A stretch of DNA of 64,000 nt from Mauremys mutica (GCF_020497125.1 NC_059081.1:13983105-14047104); one strand, 5' to 3'. Shown: positions 12,246-24,500, counted from the first letter of the stretch. Notes: generated by a model from the letters alone, not told the origin. Translations and numbers: made by a program.

Positions 12246-14139
12246 GGTGGACAAAGACTTATACAAGTTTCTATACAGCAATAGAGTATAACTAGGTGTT
12301 TGTGGTCATGGCTCTGATTTAACAGATTTCTTAAATATGCTCCTGACTTGAAGCACATAAAGGTAGGCCTTGCTAAATTGAGGCCAGAATGAGGATTGTA
12401 CAAAACCCCTTTCTTTTCTATTTTTCATTTCCCCCACCCTTTCTATTCTTTTTTCTCTATTGTTCCTTTTGTCTTCTTGCTATTTCCATCTACCTGACTG
12501 TGGCTCAGGAAAGTGTTATTTATGTAAAACGGGAAGTGTTCCAATAAAGCTCTAGGGTCCAGGTTGCCCAATGTTTACTCATGCGAGTAGTCCCATTTCA
12601 ACTCTAGTGTCATTAAGTGTGAGAGTAAGGACTTACCAATGTCAGTAAAGGTTGCACAGTCAGGACTTAAGATAATTCGTATATGGATGTCTCAATAAAA
12701 GTGTAATTTCAAAAGGAAACAAAAAGCTAAAGACTTACAGTACCATTTCCATAAAGAGCAAAGAATTAGGGTGCAAAAGGTCAAAATCTGGACAAGAAGA
12801 AGATTAATATTTTTTTCTGTGTCCTCCTGTTGTCTGAATCACCTGGAGCAGGCAGACCTGGACTTTGTTACAGGTAAATAATTACAGTTGTATCTGCCAT
12901 AAATATCCACTTGAAGGGACTACTGCAAAAAAAAAAAAATTGAGATTGTATCTCCAAGCAACTGTCAAATGGCTAGAATAAATTTAGAGGGCTTGAAATA
13001 CTGATGTACACTTTCTATCATAGATATCTCTTGGTCTAGACTTTCAGGCTGCATTTTGACAGAAAACATCGGATGGCTGAGAAATTAGGGACTCAGGACC
13101 AAAAAAAGATTACATGGTGTTGGCACTTGTGTTTTGCGTCTTCTTTACCTGTGGAACTAGCAAACAGGAAGTCACTGCTTCACTGTTGACCAGAACTATT
13201 AACAGGACATATCCTTTAGCATTTAAAACACTGAAGACAATAAATCTTGTATCAAGATGGTGAACCTAGAGAGGTCACTGAGTAATGCTAAGCATAATAT
13301 CTATACTTTCAGCGCTATAATAAATCTGACAAGGCCCTTTTACTTTTAACTGGAGTTGCTTCTGTGCAAACTGCAGATCAAAAGTTTCTTCGCCCCCCCC
13401 CCAAAAGAAAAAGAAATTCTGCAATCACCTGTTTTTCATTTTGCATATTCAGTGGAATATGGAACGACAGACAGTGAAATAATATGCCTGTCTCTTTCAG
13501 TGTGGGCAATATTTTCACAAGGCATTACTGAATGAGAAAAATCTGTCACTCATTTATGAGACCAGTTAGGAAAATCCTTCCAACTCTGAATTCCCTCCAA
13601 ACCAAAGTAGTATTATGGGGTTTGCGATTTAACTTGGGAAGTGGTTGAGTGAAAAGAATGGAATTCAATTTGGGTCATCCCTCTATTGACTTCAATGACA
13701 CTACAATGGATTTTCATCAGCTGAACACCTGACCCTAAATATTTTAAAGGCCCATTCTTACCTGCACCAGTTGCCTCGTCCCCTCTGCTCCCCCCACTTT
13801 TTTTTTTCTGAAAGCCAATTAGAAGTCTGCAGGCTACCTTGGAATGCATTACTGCTTCATGGCCTCCACATGGAAAACTTCAGATATGTAACAGATCCAG
13901 ATCCACAAGTACTGGATCTCTTAGATGTAGGACAATCATTACAGACAAGCTCATTTTTACCTGCTCTTGTGATGTATGTGTTGCCAGTTATATTTGTAGC
14001 AAAGCTTTCAAACTTGGTGCTTGAAAGTGGATGTTTATTTTAGGCGTTTTTAAAAAGGTGGCTAAATGTGGATGTAGGTGGCAAACATCACAATAGAATA
14101 CCTAGCTCTTACAGCACTTCTCATCAATAGATCTCAGAG
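12246..14139. other. No gene recognised
   Basis: Unique AT-rich DNA with decayed MITE words near 12560-12660 and 13660-13730 ('ctattgacttcaatgacac'). Confidence 0.45.
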
Positions 14140-14292
14140 TTTTTTTTAAAAGAAACAAGTATCATTATCCCTATTTGAAGAAGGGGGAATCAAGTCAGAG
14201 AGGAAATGAATTGTCCAAGGGCACCTCAGAGGCCAGGGCAGAGCCAGGATTAGAGCCCAGGTCTGCTGAGTCCCAGTCCCATGCTTATCTAT
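14140..14292 (-). mobile_element. MIR SINE fragment
   Basis: Antisense MIR core and head: 'ttgtccaagggcacctcaga', 'gccaggattagagcccag', 'gtcccatgcttatct'. Confidence 0.75.
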
Positions 14293-14523
14293 TTGGTGCC
14301 AAATGTGTTTTGTTTTTTAAAGGAGTTGGGATTTAATTGAATGCCAGTGGAATTTCTTATACTGACCTTCAAAATTAAGTGTATTCATAATGGAAGGAAG
14401 AGTTAATGATGGGAACGCTACCAAACCAACAACTGCACCACCTGATTTGGTGTGTTCCTACGCCTTTTACTTGCCAGTTGCCTTCTCTTCCCAGGTCATA
14501 TCTTAACTAACCAGGATGGGAAA

Positions 14524-14725
14524 GTATCAGAGGGGTAGCCGTGTTAGTCTGGATCTGTAAAAGCAGCAAAGAGTCTTGTGGCACCTTATAGACTAACAGA
14601 CGTACTGGAGCATGAGCTTTCGTGGGTGAATATGCATCCGACGAAGTAGGTATTCACCCACGAAAGCTCATGCTCCAAAACGTCTGTTAGTCTATAAGGT
14701 GCCACAGGACTCTTTGCTGCTTTTA
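14524..14725. mobile_element. Fold-back Penelope-like insertion
   Basis: 202 bp flanked by exact 12-bp duplications CAGGATGGGAAA (14512-14523 and 14726-14737). The left half is antisense with the complete 3' end ('gtatcagaggggtagcc' on +). The right half is sense and stops at 'tttgctgctttta', about 35 nt before the normal 3' end. The two arms overlap in sequence, so the insertion is a near-perfect hairpin of about 80-bp arms. Each arm keeps part of the ribozyme-like core (14611-14640 antisense, 14637-14675 sense). Confidence 0.78.
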
Positions 14726-14737
14726 CAGGATGGGAAA

Positions 14738-15258
14738 AATCCTACTGCCTAAAAGCCCTAGATAAGCAGAAGTGCTATCTGAATGTGCCTGGTACAACAG
14801 GGATGACTAGCAGGGAGGGCTGAGTGACAACAGAAAAAGAATGCTCAGAGGGGTTCAGCAAAGGGAACTGTGCCCCAGAAGTATGTGGGAAGAGAAGGAG
14901 CCAAGAAGAGCAACAGAACTGAGCTCCCAGTTCCAGGTGAGGAGACAGTACGAGGAGAGGCTGAGCGCAGCACTAGAGATGAGCTGCCAGTGTGGCAGAG
15001 GAGAGAGGGCCTAACTGATAAAGGGGTGGGGAAACTCAGCAAGCTGAACCTTCAGTCTGGATATGTTGTCCGTCAGTGCTCTGGTCAGAGATACTGGAGG
15101 GCATGGGGGAGAATCAGGTCCTGGGTTTTTGCTATAATCAGGTAGCAAAGGGTATCTTTGCCAGGAGGACAAGCAGCAGTTTAAATTGGGTGAAAAATTG
15201 AGGCCATTTTTGAAAATTTGGCTACATCTGACTATACCCAGAATGTTTTTGAAACCCA
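14738..15258. other. No gene recognised
   Basis: Purine-rich sequence; the frames at 14845-15145 overlap on both strands and look spurious. Confidence 0.45.
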
Positions 15259-15266
15259 GTGGTCAC

Positions 15267-15547
15267 CAGCGGCAGCTCCAGGCCCCAGAACGCCAAGCGC
15301 GTGCTTGGGGCGGCATGCCGCGGGGGGCGCTCTGCCGGTCGCCGGGAGGGCGGCAGGCGGCTCCGGTGGACCTCCCACAGGCGTGCCTGCGGAGGGTCCG
15401 CTGCTCCCGCGGCTTTGGTGGAGCATCCGCAGGTACGCAGGCATGTCTGCAGGAGGTCCACCGGAGCTGCGGGACCGGCGACCGGCAGAGCGCCCCCTGC
15501 GGCATGCTGCCATGCTTGGGGCGCCGAAATGGCTAGAGCCGCCCCTG
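15267..15547. mobile_element. GC-rich hAT-type MITE with 8-bp duplication
   Basis: A 281-bp palindrome-rich element with perfect 8-bp duplications GTGGTCAC at 15259-15266 and 15548-15555. The termini start CAGCGGCAGCTC and, inverted, CAGGGGCGGCTC; CAG ends plus 8-bp duplications are the hAT signature. The very high CpG density mimics a CpG island and creates several long spurious open frames on both strands. Large inverted blocks (for example 'ggtccaccggagc' against 'gctccggtggacc') make a strong cruciform. Confidence 0.85.
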
Positions 15548-15555
15548 GTGGTCAC

Positions 15556-17071
15556 TATGTGTTATGAAATTTCCCACTCTAGCCAATCCAGAGGACATGA
15601 GCCTGGTACAGCCACAGTCCCTAGCTCTTAGCTGAAGATGTAGAGAGTCATGCTTTTAGCTCTGGAAGTCCCTGGTTCCATCTCCAAGGTGTTGGCTGTC
15701 ACAGACTCAAATACAAAAAGTGAACCTACTGCCTCACACAAAGACAAAGCTGCTATTTCCCCCACAAGGCAAACTCACATGAGTAAACTTACATCCCCTG
15801 CTCCACCACCACAAACTACTTGTCCTCACTTTCAAGGCCTTTTACAGCTATCTCCAGTCCATCCATCATCTCTTATACTGATGAAGTCGACTCCCACCTC
15901 CACACTGATGACACCAGCCTTCATTGCCAAGTTTTCCCCAACAATCACATTTGCACTTCCTCCCATCCCCACCCCTCATTGCATGAAAGGAGCTCCCTGT
16001 ACACATCCACAGAGCCACTGCATTGTCCACCTTCTAATTCTTCTTAAAGAACTTCTCTGCTATGATGCCTAAAAAATCTGATTATTGTTAGACAGCTGGT
16101 GTGATGTGACCTCTGTTTTTCATGCTGTTCATAATCATTTCACCTTTGAAAACCTTGTGTTTTCTGCACCTCTATTGTATCCACCTGTTTTTCATCTTAT
16201 ATTTAGAAAATAATCTCTTAGGGACAGGGACTGTGTCCCTAGCAAAATGGGACTCTGATTCCTGATTGGAGCTCTAGGCATTACCACAATACAAGTAAAA
16301 GTCACAGTAATTTGCACAAGTTTTTCCCAGTTTGGGCTGTGTTACAAGACTCACCATCTCAGTTCCCACTCAAGGCACTACCTGGCATTGCAATTCTGCC
16401 TCAGTTTCCCCGCTACAGTCTTCAGCCTACTCCAACGGTAGAGGCAACTTGGCCCTTCAGCCAAACCATTTCAGAGAGTTCCATCCCTTCTAAGATATCA
16501 AAGTCCTCTAGGTAAAATCCAACAAAAGCCCAACCCAAAAGAATCTTCAGCCTAGCTCAGCTCAACATCCTGCCCCGTTTCTTACAGGCAGGCACCAAGC
16601 AGCAATGGACTGTCTCACCATCAGTTCCTGGGCTCTAATTGTCTGAGTTAGGCCTGCTCTCCTACCAGGCCTCCAACATCAGAGCATCTTCTTTTTTGCC
16701 CTCTTTGGTTTTGTGGCCTAGTGGACTCACTTTCTGAGTCTATAACCACCATGCAGTGTACTTTGTATCTTGTTCATCATGAAGAGTCTCACACCTTTCC
16801 CTGCAATTCTTAAAGAATTGCAGAAAAGTTTTTTTTTAATGGGCCCCCATTTTTCTTGATAACGTTGCAAAGAAAATTGTATAGAAAACTCAGAGGCCTT
16901 AAAGTAACAAACAGCTCCTTTCACTGGTACATTCTTTACCATCCCAGAGGATTAGGTCTAATGGAAGATCCAGGAAACAAATTCCACATAATCCATTTTT
17001 GTATCTGTTAGTTAGAAATAAATTACTATTTAATCCTCAATGCCCTGTTAGAAATCTAACTCCGCTCTTCC
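15556..17071. other. No gene recognised apart from an L2 tail
   Basis: C-rich, Pro/Ser/Thr-coding open frames at 15650-16072 and 16312-16515 follow base composition rather than a family. The L2-like 3' end lies at 16020-16305. Confidence 0.4.
16020..16305 (+). mobile_element. L2-like LINE 3' end
   Basis: 'ttcttaaagaacttctctgc', 'atgatgcctaaaaaa', 'ggacagggactgtgtccc' and 'ctaggcattaccacaata' follow the order of an L2 3' end. No coding. Confidence 0.6.
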
Positions 17072-17079
17072 TCTCAGGC

Positions 17080-17277
17080 CAGGGACGGCTCTAGCTTTTT
17101 TGCTGCCCCAAGCACGGCAGGCAGGCTGCCTTCAGCGGCTGGCCTGCGGGAGGTCTGCTGGTCCCACGGATTCGGCGTACCCACTGCCGAATTGCCTCGC
17201 AGGGACCAGCAGGGTGCCCCCTGCGGCTTGCCGCCCCAGGCACGTGCTTGGAGTGTTGGTGCCTGGAACCGCTGCTG
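17080..17277. mobile_element. Second GC-rich hAT-type MITE of the same family
   Basis: 198 bp with ends CAGGGACGGCTCTAGC and, inverted, CAGCAGCGGTTCCAGG. Flanks TCTCAGGC (17072-17079) and TCTCAGGG (17278-17285) match at 7 of 8 bases. Internal sequence ('ccccaagcacggc', 'gccccctgcggcttg') matches the element at 15267. It is shorter and more decayed than that copy. Confidence 0.8.
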
Positions 17278-17429
17278 TCTCAGGGCATTAGCCCATCTGC
17301 AGGATTTTCCTCCATTTAAGTCTCACACCTTGCTCGGGTGTAGTGGGATGGGGCTAATTGAAAAGGGCCTCTCAGGCCTAAAAGTGGCAGGCCCCCTTGT
17401 ATACAGGCCCTAAAGGGCTGATCCAAAGT

Positions 17430-17700
17430 AACTGGAACAGGGGACGGGACCCTGGGTCTCCCACCTCCCGGATGGATGCCCTAACCACAGGACATTCTCT
17501 CTCTTCCTGGCTCAATGATTAAGTATTTATCCACAGTGGAACAGCTTCAACAGAGACTAGGAACCCCCCCACCATCAAAATATCCCATAGCTCAGTGGTT
17601 GGAGCATACTCCTGAGAGGGGGGAATTGAATCCTGGTCTCCCATATCCCAAGCAAGTGCTCTAACCACTGGGCAGCAGCTCCGCCAGCAGCCAAATTTTG
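17430..17700. repeat. tRNA-like inverted pairs
   Basis: 'catagctcagtggttggagc' followed by 'gaattgaatcctggtctccc' looks like a tRNA head (A and B boxes); 'caagtgctctaaccactggg' follows in opposite orientation. A further antisense half lies at 17445-17490 ('gatgccctaaccacagg'). Confidence 0.5.
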
Positions 17701-18377
17701 AATGGGAACCTGATAGGGCCTCTGAGCACACCTCCCAGATTGGGCCTGCATGTATGTTAGGCAGACGAACCCGTCTTCCCCTGTTCATGGATCACTCTGG
17801 GCCTTAGGTGAGAGATAGTCTAGACTCTAGATGCCTGGAAACCTGGGGCAGCAGACCATGTTCAGAGATAGAAACTTAGGCACCAATGGAACTTTTGCCC
17901 TGAAAGTTTAGATGCCGAGTGAGTTTGGGTGTCTACAGTGTTCAGCAGATCTCAGTGGAGTCTAACACTGGGATAGTCATTTGCTCTAGGATTATACAAA
18001 AGTCTAGTAACACTGTTGTGGAAAAAAACTGCATGGAAGTAATTTTAAAGCTTGGAATTGAGCTTCAGCCGTTGTTTGGGCCAGATTCACCTATAACTAT
18101 CACATCATGAAAAGCATCCACAATAGGTCTGATTCCCCACACTGTTACAGTGGTATAAACTAGTGTAACTCGGCTAAGTAACACTAGTGCAATACTGGTG
18201 TAGCAAAGTGGGGCGGCAGGCCCAGAAGCTATTATTATATTTGCCATAGAATAAGGGGACAAAGATTCATTCCCCTTCCCTTCCCAGCAATGAGGCTTAT
18301 AGATTCAGTTACCAGTGAAAAATCCATTTTAAAATATTGCAAAAGCCAAAGCAATATTTGTTTCAATTAAATTTCTC
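17701..18377. other. No gene recognised
   Basis: A decayed palindrome near 18130-18220 ('ggtataaactagtgtaact' with inverted partner) is the only visible structure. Confidence 0.4.
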
Positions 18378-18387
18378 TCTTTTTTTA

Positions 18388-18844
18388 AGCAGCAAAGAAT
18401 CCTGTGGCACCTTATAGACTAACAGACGTTTTGCAGCATGAGCTTTCGTGGGTGAATACCCACTTCGTCGGATGCAAGTAGTGGAAATTTCCAGGGGCAG
18501 GTATATATAAGCAAGCAAGAAGCAAGCTAGAGATAACGAGGTTAGTTCAATCAGGGAGGATGAGGCCCTGTTCTAGCAGTAGAGGTGTGAAAACCAAGGG
18601 AGGAGAAACTGCTGCATGCCAACTACAGAACCAGTTTCTGATTGAACTAACCTTGTTATCTCTAGCTTGCTTCTTGCTTGCATATATATACCTGCCCCTG
18701 GAAATTTCCACTACTTGCATCCGACGAAGTGGGTATTCACCCACGAAAGCTCATGCTGCAAAACGTCTGATAGTCTATAAGGTGCCACGGGATTCTTTGC
18801 TACTTTTACAGATCCAGACTAACACGGCTACTCCTCTGATACTT
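18388..18844. mobile_element. Long fold-back Penelope-like insertion with coding remnant
   Basis: 457 bp between exact 10-bp repeats TCTTTTTTTA (18378-18387 and 18845-18854; low complexity). The left arm is antisense and lacks the last ~40 nt of the 3' end; the right arm is sense and complete ('cctctgatact'). Arms of about 220 bp share a 'gcttgcttcttgcttgc' block, a 'cctgcccctggaaattt' block and the hammerhead-like core (18437-18473 antisense, 18721-18757 sense). The - strand at about 18547-18612 reads SPPLVFTPLLLEQGLILPD then stop, which I take to be the C-terminal end of the element's ORF (inference). The sense arm lacks about 60 bp there. Confidence 0.75.
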
Positions 18845-18854
18845 TCTTTTTTTA

Positions 18855-20240
18855 GTTTTAAAAAGTTAAAAATATTTTTTTTGAGACCTCAGAGGACTAA
18901 ACCATGGCAGCAAATGAACAGACTTAATTCCTAAAGACACGGGAGAGGAAGCCTCTGTCAAAAACTCCAGCTGATCTTGGCAAATTTGCAAATGTCAATA
19001 GGTTAGCAAGTTTAAACTGCCTGAGTGTGGCATATTAGCATTGTGGACTTACACTAAGTTTTAAACAAACACTAGGTTTTAAACAAACAAAACCACTTAA
19101 AACCATGTATTTTGACAACATAAAGGATACATGAATGCAAAGTTTGTTTACAAAAGGAGAAGATCATTCATCATAGTATGGATCCAGCTAAGGACAAAGG
19201 TCCTTTTTCATGTAACAGCATAAATGTTGACTGTCCCTAGAATGTTTGTACCTAACTGGAAATTTCCAAATTGCTTATGACTGTGTTTCAATGAGTCTTT
19301 GAATTTCCTTAATTAAAACATCCATCTGATTGACAATTCGGAGCTGTGTGTCCACCTTTCCTCGACTTGCTGCTGTATATTTTTAAAGCTAAAGATGAAA
19401 AAGACCTGACCACCAATCCCTTGTCTCACTGTCAGGGCTGCAGCAGCAGTGCCTAGTTCATGTCCCCAGATGAGGAGCCTTTGACCTTAAGTGGGACAAG
19501 ATAGGGGGACCGAGGCCCTCCCTCTTCGCCCTGTGGGAAGTAACACCAGCAGGTTCCTCCCCATCTCGAACCTAAATCTGCCACCCTGGGCTACTTCCTA
19601 CCTCTGTGCTCCTTCAGTTTTGGTCATGTCCCTTATTGTCCAAATAGCCAACAGCTTCACAAGATCCAAAGGAGCAGGGTCCTGCAAGACCTACTGCTTC
19701 TTAAATGAGTGGAGAAGACACTACCAAGGGCCTTACTTACTGCGTAGTCTTCTGGCTGGCATCCTTCTTCCCTACAGTCTGCCTACCACGGCTTCTCTGG
19801 TATTCTGAGCACCTTTTAACCCACTGCTGCAGCTGGAGCATGCTCAGTAGGCTACATAGGCCCAGTATTGCTTTTTAACCCTTCAAGCACAGTATGGGGT
19901 TTGTATACCACACCACAGGCCTTTAATATTCTTGTTTACTAAGTTAGCAAATGCATAGGTAGTATGCTTTATTTTCAGCCTCTCCCCTTTGTATGTGTAT
20001 ATATCATGTTTTCATTACACCATTGACAAAACTGACAAAAATTATTGTTTTCACTGCCATGAAGTCATTTTAAGCTATTTGTCAAATTGCCTTGGATCAG
20101 ACAAATCCATGTTGAATTGATCTTTACTCCTTGCATCTCCAACTTTTACAACAACTTTACCATCTTAATTAGAAAGTAACTTAGGAACATTTTCATGTTA
20201 GCACCATCACATATTGCACACTGTAGAGTTATTTTTATAA
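18855..20240. other. No gene recognised
   Basis: A tandem 'ttttaaacaaacact/aaa' duplication near 19055-19090; otherwise unique. The + frame 19491-19808 has no domain. Confidence 0.4.
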
Positions 20241-20422
20241 TTGGAGATATACCAATCTCCTAGAACTGGAAGGGACCTTGAAAGGTCATTGAGTCCAGTC
20301 CCCTGCCTTCACTAGCAGGGACCAATTTTTGTCCCAGATCCCTAAGTGGCCCCCTCAAGGATTGAACTCACAACCCTGGGTTTATCAGGCCCATGCTCAA
20401 ACCACTGAGCTATCCCTCCCCC
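20241..20422 (-). mobile_element. Cry-type turtle SINE, full length
   Basis: On -, a tRNA-related head with A box (tagctcagtggtttgagc) and B box region (gggttgtgagttcaatcc), a unique middle, then a CR1-like tail ('tttcaaggtcccttccagtt'). This arrangement is known for cryptodiran turtles. Interior is intact apart from a few substitutions. Confidence 0.88.
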
Positions 20423-23400
20423 CATGCAATGTTACATGCAATGGCTCAAAGGTTTGTATCAGGCCAGCGTAGTCAATATAGTTTTTGGAAAAAGAGGCTG
20501 CAATACCATCTTTTGGCTAGAAGCTGAAAATTATAAAAATAGATTCTGATTTAACAGTCGCTGTGACAAACTAGCTTCCAAGAAATCTCACAAAAAGCTG
20601 AAAGGGAACAAACAGCAGAAAGGTAGAGTGAGCTGGAAAGAGATTTTTTTTTGTCCCCTGTAAGACTTAAGTTCACCATCTTTTGAGGTTTGCAACAATC
20701 TTATATCATTGCATGAGGTTTGTACTACATAATGGTAACTAACAAGTCAGTTCAGCTTAAAACTACCAAGCCTTTTCCTGGGGTTTTCTGTGAGCTCAAC
20801 ACATTTAATTCAGATTCACTTATGGAGCTTATACAACCCTATAAAATAACCCGCTCTCCTGAATCACTCTTACCTACAAGATAGGATTTTATTCTATTGC
20901 CTATGATTTCATTATCTCATTTTTGTCACTTGATCTCATTTTTTTCTTGGGGTTCTAAAGGATTTAACAATGAATGATAAGAATAAAATTATCAGCACAG
21001 AAATAGACAATAATTAAATGTCAGTCATCTCTGTGACAGAGCAAATGCAATTCTGTATCTCACTGTTTTTGGTGCCGACTAGTGCGATACTCATTAAGTA
21101 TTTTTACCCTTAGTGCTGATAGTTTTGCAGTTATTTCCAACAGATGAAATCCATTCCGCTTACCTAGCCTTCATTTTTACTCTTTTGCAAATAAGTTTTT
21201 TCAGTGAAAGATTAGCATCATTGGTAGCTAGAATTTCAAATGGGATTGTTATGCACCAAAGAGTAAGTATTAACAGCAAAAAATGTGTTCACATGATGAC
21301 TGTTTTGTGATGATTACAATATGAATTCTTACTTCTATATTTAAAAAAATAAATATCCTTTCTATTATAGTCACCAAGATGATAAACTTATTGCATTCTT
21401 CTTCAAACATCATATTAATAACCCACATGAAAATATGGGAATTAGTGTAACACTAACTTCCCATATCCCATGAGGAAGGGGTGGAAGGAGATAACCTTTG
21501 CCTCAACAGCAGGCAAATAAAAGCGCTGGATTTGCACATAAAACTAGTTTTCTTCTTGCTGATGATGAGAAGAACATTCCAAGAAATAAATTAAGCAATT
21601 GCATTCTGCGGTAGACAATCTCTATCTGTAGACAACTTGTAAGTTATGGTGTCATCTCGTACTTGTGAAAATATCTCACATATCACACTCTCCACCAAGC
21701 TATACACTGTTGACTACATCCATGTGTGTAACTGGAGCAAGGTAACTAAGGCTAATCAGGAATCTATAGAACAGAGAATGATCATTTGGAAAATATTCAT
21801 ACTTCAAGTATGTCATGAGCAGAAATAGGTAACATTTTTAAAACAAAACTTTTTATGCTGAAAAGTGCAGATTCAAATCAACCAAAACATTTCATGAATT
21901 CATGTTGATTTCACTCAATTGTTTTGATTGAAAATTTTTGAAAAACTGTTTTGTTTTGAAAATATTTGAAGTGAGCTTTCGTTTAGAATTGTACTTCAAT
22001 TCTATTTGTAAAAGAGGCAAGAGAAAAATTAGACAAATTTGTAAAAAAATGGTTTAATATTTTAGAAACCTTTAATTAATTCCTAGCAGATGAAAATAGA
22101 GATGTCACTATCCTTTCCCCTCTCTGCCTGCCTCCCACCTTCCTTTACTTAGTTTTTTTGTTTATTTCTTTTACTGCTCTCCTCTTATTTCTGTTTAAAA
22201 ATCAATATACAAATTAAAAACAATAAAACACCTCAAAATTATTTGGTCAACCCAAAACAATTCCCATCCCCCCTGATTTTTCAGTTTGGCCAGTGAACTG
22301 AAAACTAATCAGTTATTCACACAGCTCTAGAAATGAACTCACTCAAAATGTCAGTCAGCAAAAGATTAGTTCCTATAACTCTTCTTCTCACTTCTTTGGC
22401 CATTTTTCATCATCCCATGTCCCTTTGCCTCCTCTCTCATTTTTTTTCCTCTTTCACTTTCTTTCCCTAGTCTAACCATCCAGAAGCTGGGTAGCGCAAC
22501 ACAGCACTCTAGCCATCTTACAACAGTTTTCAACATAATGCAGAACTCCCATTGACTTCAATAGGGCCAGAATTTCACCAGGTATACTATAGGTAAATCA
22601 GCCAGTCTACAAAGCCTATACTGGACATGGACATGAAAGAGAAAGGCACACAGAAGGAGAGTCTCTCCTGTTTATAAGCAAACAGCTTGATCACAATCCC
22701 TGGACACAGGTGCCAGAACTGCCAATCAGGGAGGCAGGTGCCCACAGCTGCAACCAATAGAGGAAACAAAGCCTTCTATAAAGGGGTGAGTACAGAGTAG
22801 GAAAAGGAGACAGAAAGATCAGGAATCACCAGGCTACTGCCAAGAAAACAGCCAGCAGACCAAAGGAGACATCAAGCCCCAAAACTAAAGGGCTGACAGG
22901 CTTAATGGGAGTTTAGGGTCCAGGAACTGAACTGACTTAGAGCAAACTAAGGAGGGTCAGTCAGAAGAAGTTAAGAGATGGTGACAGTAACAGACCTGGT
23001 TCTTTGGTGAAAACTGTTGGCCATATATGGACTGATAAAATTGATCATGTCAGAAAATGTGTTACTTAACATGTTAGTTAAGTAACAATGACTTAGCACC
23101 TAGGGTAGACAGGGACCAGTTGGGTTTAAAACATTTGTTGGTTGTGGGCAGTGAACCGTGACTAGTTAATATATTTTTTTAAAGATGAGTGCCTTCATCA
23201 ATGGGGCTACATTGTGTATATTGATAGTGTTTATATTAGTTACCATCTTTTCTAACATGATCCTGTTTCCCAGGGTAAACGGAACCAAAGTGAGACTGAA
23301 AAGCATTTGGCTAACTTCAAAAAATTACTTAAAATAAGCAAACTATTTTTTTTCTTTGGTGCTTTGGTTTATCATAGCACTAAAATAATGTGGGGAAATT

Positions 23401-23444
23401 ATTCCTCTGCTTACTCTGATAACCTGTGCCCCCATTTTTTCCCA
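20423..23444. other. No gene recognised
   Basis: AT-rich unique sequence; 21830-22320 is rich in 'ttgaaaa/ttttcaa' words like the composite elements. A TATA-like 'tctataaagggg' near 22775 lacks an associated frame. Confidence 0.4.
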
Positions 23445-23545
23445 TTTTGTCTCAAACTGTAAGCTCTTCAGAGCAGGGGTGGCCTTTTATTTTACATAGG
23501 CACAGTGCCTAACGCAACAGGGCCTGCTAACTCTAGTGTGTTTGA
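23445..23545 (+). mobile_element. L2/MIR-type tail fragment
   Basis: 'aactgtaagctcttcagagc' and 'cacagtgcctaacgcaacag' are the conserved L2/MIR 3' words. Confidence 0.6.
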
Positions 23546-24170
23546 ATTCTCTTCATGTAATGTGTAGGTCTTTCCCAGCATGCTCTAACAGAGACCATGC
23601 AGTAAGTACATAGAATAAAAATTCAATTGCTTCCTGGGTTTGGCTTTATTAATGATTAGATGATATCAAGTAGAACTGAGGTCTTCTCCTCAGACTTGGC
23701 TACTCATAGGGTTCCTCTCTCAGCTCAATCTACACCCTAGATCCTCTCTCTCCCAGACCCAAGATCCTTCTGTCAGAGAAGCAGCACTATCAAGCCTGAT
23801 CCAGTTATTCCCTCCAGTTACAGGGTCTTCTCTCTAGCTTTGATATTGTTGAAAGGTTTTGTGTTGTATGGGTCACCTTCAGCCACTGTTTTTAAGACAG
23901 ATATTTAACCTCTTCCTGTCCTGGTTCAGTGTGAGGTTTGTCTCATCACTACATAGACTATCAACCCAGCACCAATTTCCAAGAAAGTATTTGGAACAAC
24001 AGCTTTTGTGATGTCCAAATATTAAGCTCATGGTGTTTGGTATGTTTCTGTTCTCCTTGGGGATGAACATTATACTATGGTCTCCTCTTGAGTTATAAAA
24101 TCTTAATTTTGTAAAATATTGTCCACTACTAATTAATTTAAATTATTAATTATAGATATTAATATAAAAA

Positions 24171-24342
24171 TAATTGGAGATATACCCATCTCCTAGAACT
24201 GGAAGGGACCTTGAAAGGTCATTGAGTCCAGCCCCCTGCCTTCACTAGCAGGACCAATTTTTGCCCCAGATCCCTAAGTGGCCCCCTCAAGGATTGAACT
24301 CACAACCCTGGGTTTAGCAGGCCAATGCTCAAACCACTGAGC
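24171..24342 (-). mobile_element. Cry-type turtle SINE, head truncated
   Basis: Nearly identical to the copy at 20241 over the tail and middle ('ggagatatacccatctcc', 'ggaagggaccttgaaaggtc' on +), but the match stops in the A-box region ('aaaccactgag'), so the pol III head is incomplete. It runs directly into an L2/MIR-like fragment. Confidence 0.85.
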
Positions 24343-24349
24343 ACCTCAG

Positions 24350-24500
24350 TCCAGATCAAGGCTCCATTGAGCTAGGTGCTGCACAAACTCACAGGAAGAG
24401 ACAGTCCCTGCCTCAAAGAGCTAATATAAGACAAATGACAGTTGGCAGAAAGGCAGTGTTATCTCCTTTCAGTAGGGAACTGAAGTACAGGGAGATTAGA
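24350..24500 (-). mobile_element. L2/MIR-type fragment
   Basis: 'ctaggtgctgcacaaactca', 'acagtccctgcctcaaagag', then 'agggaactgaagtacaggga'; antisense L2 tail joined to MIR-like sequence. It abuts the truncated Cry SINE. Confidence 0.55.

Noticed and set aside
15186..15631. Several long overlapping frames on both strands in GC-rich DNA
   Set aside because: They lie within a hAT MITE with exact 8-bp duplications; GC-rich palindromes lack stop codons by composition.
15650..16072. 140-codon Pro/Ser/Thr-rich frame
   Set aside because: Follows C-rich composition and overlaps an L2-like 3' end.
17580..17650. A possible functional tRNA gene
   Set aside because: A- and B-box-like words are present, but no proper acceptor stem or anticodon arm can be folded, and the sequence is part of an inverted repeat.
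22587..22800. TATA-like box and GC-richer flank as a possible LTR or promoter
   Set aside because: No inverted ends, poly(A) signal or downstream frame could be tied to it.
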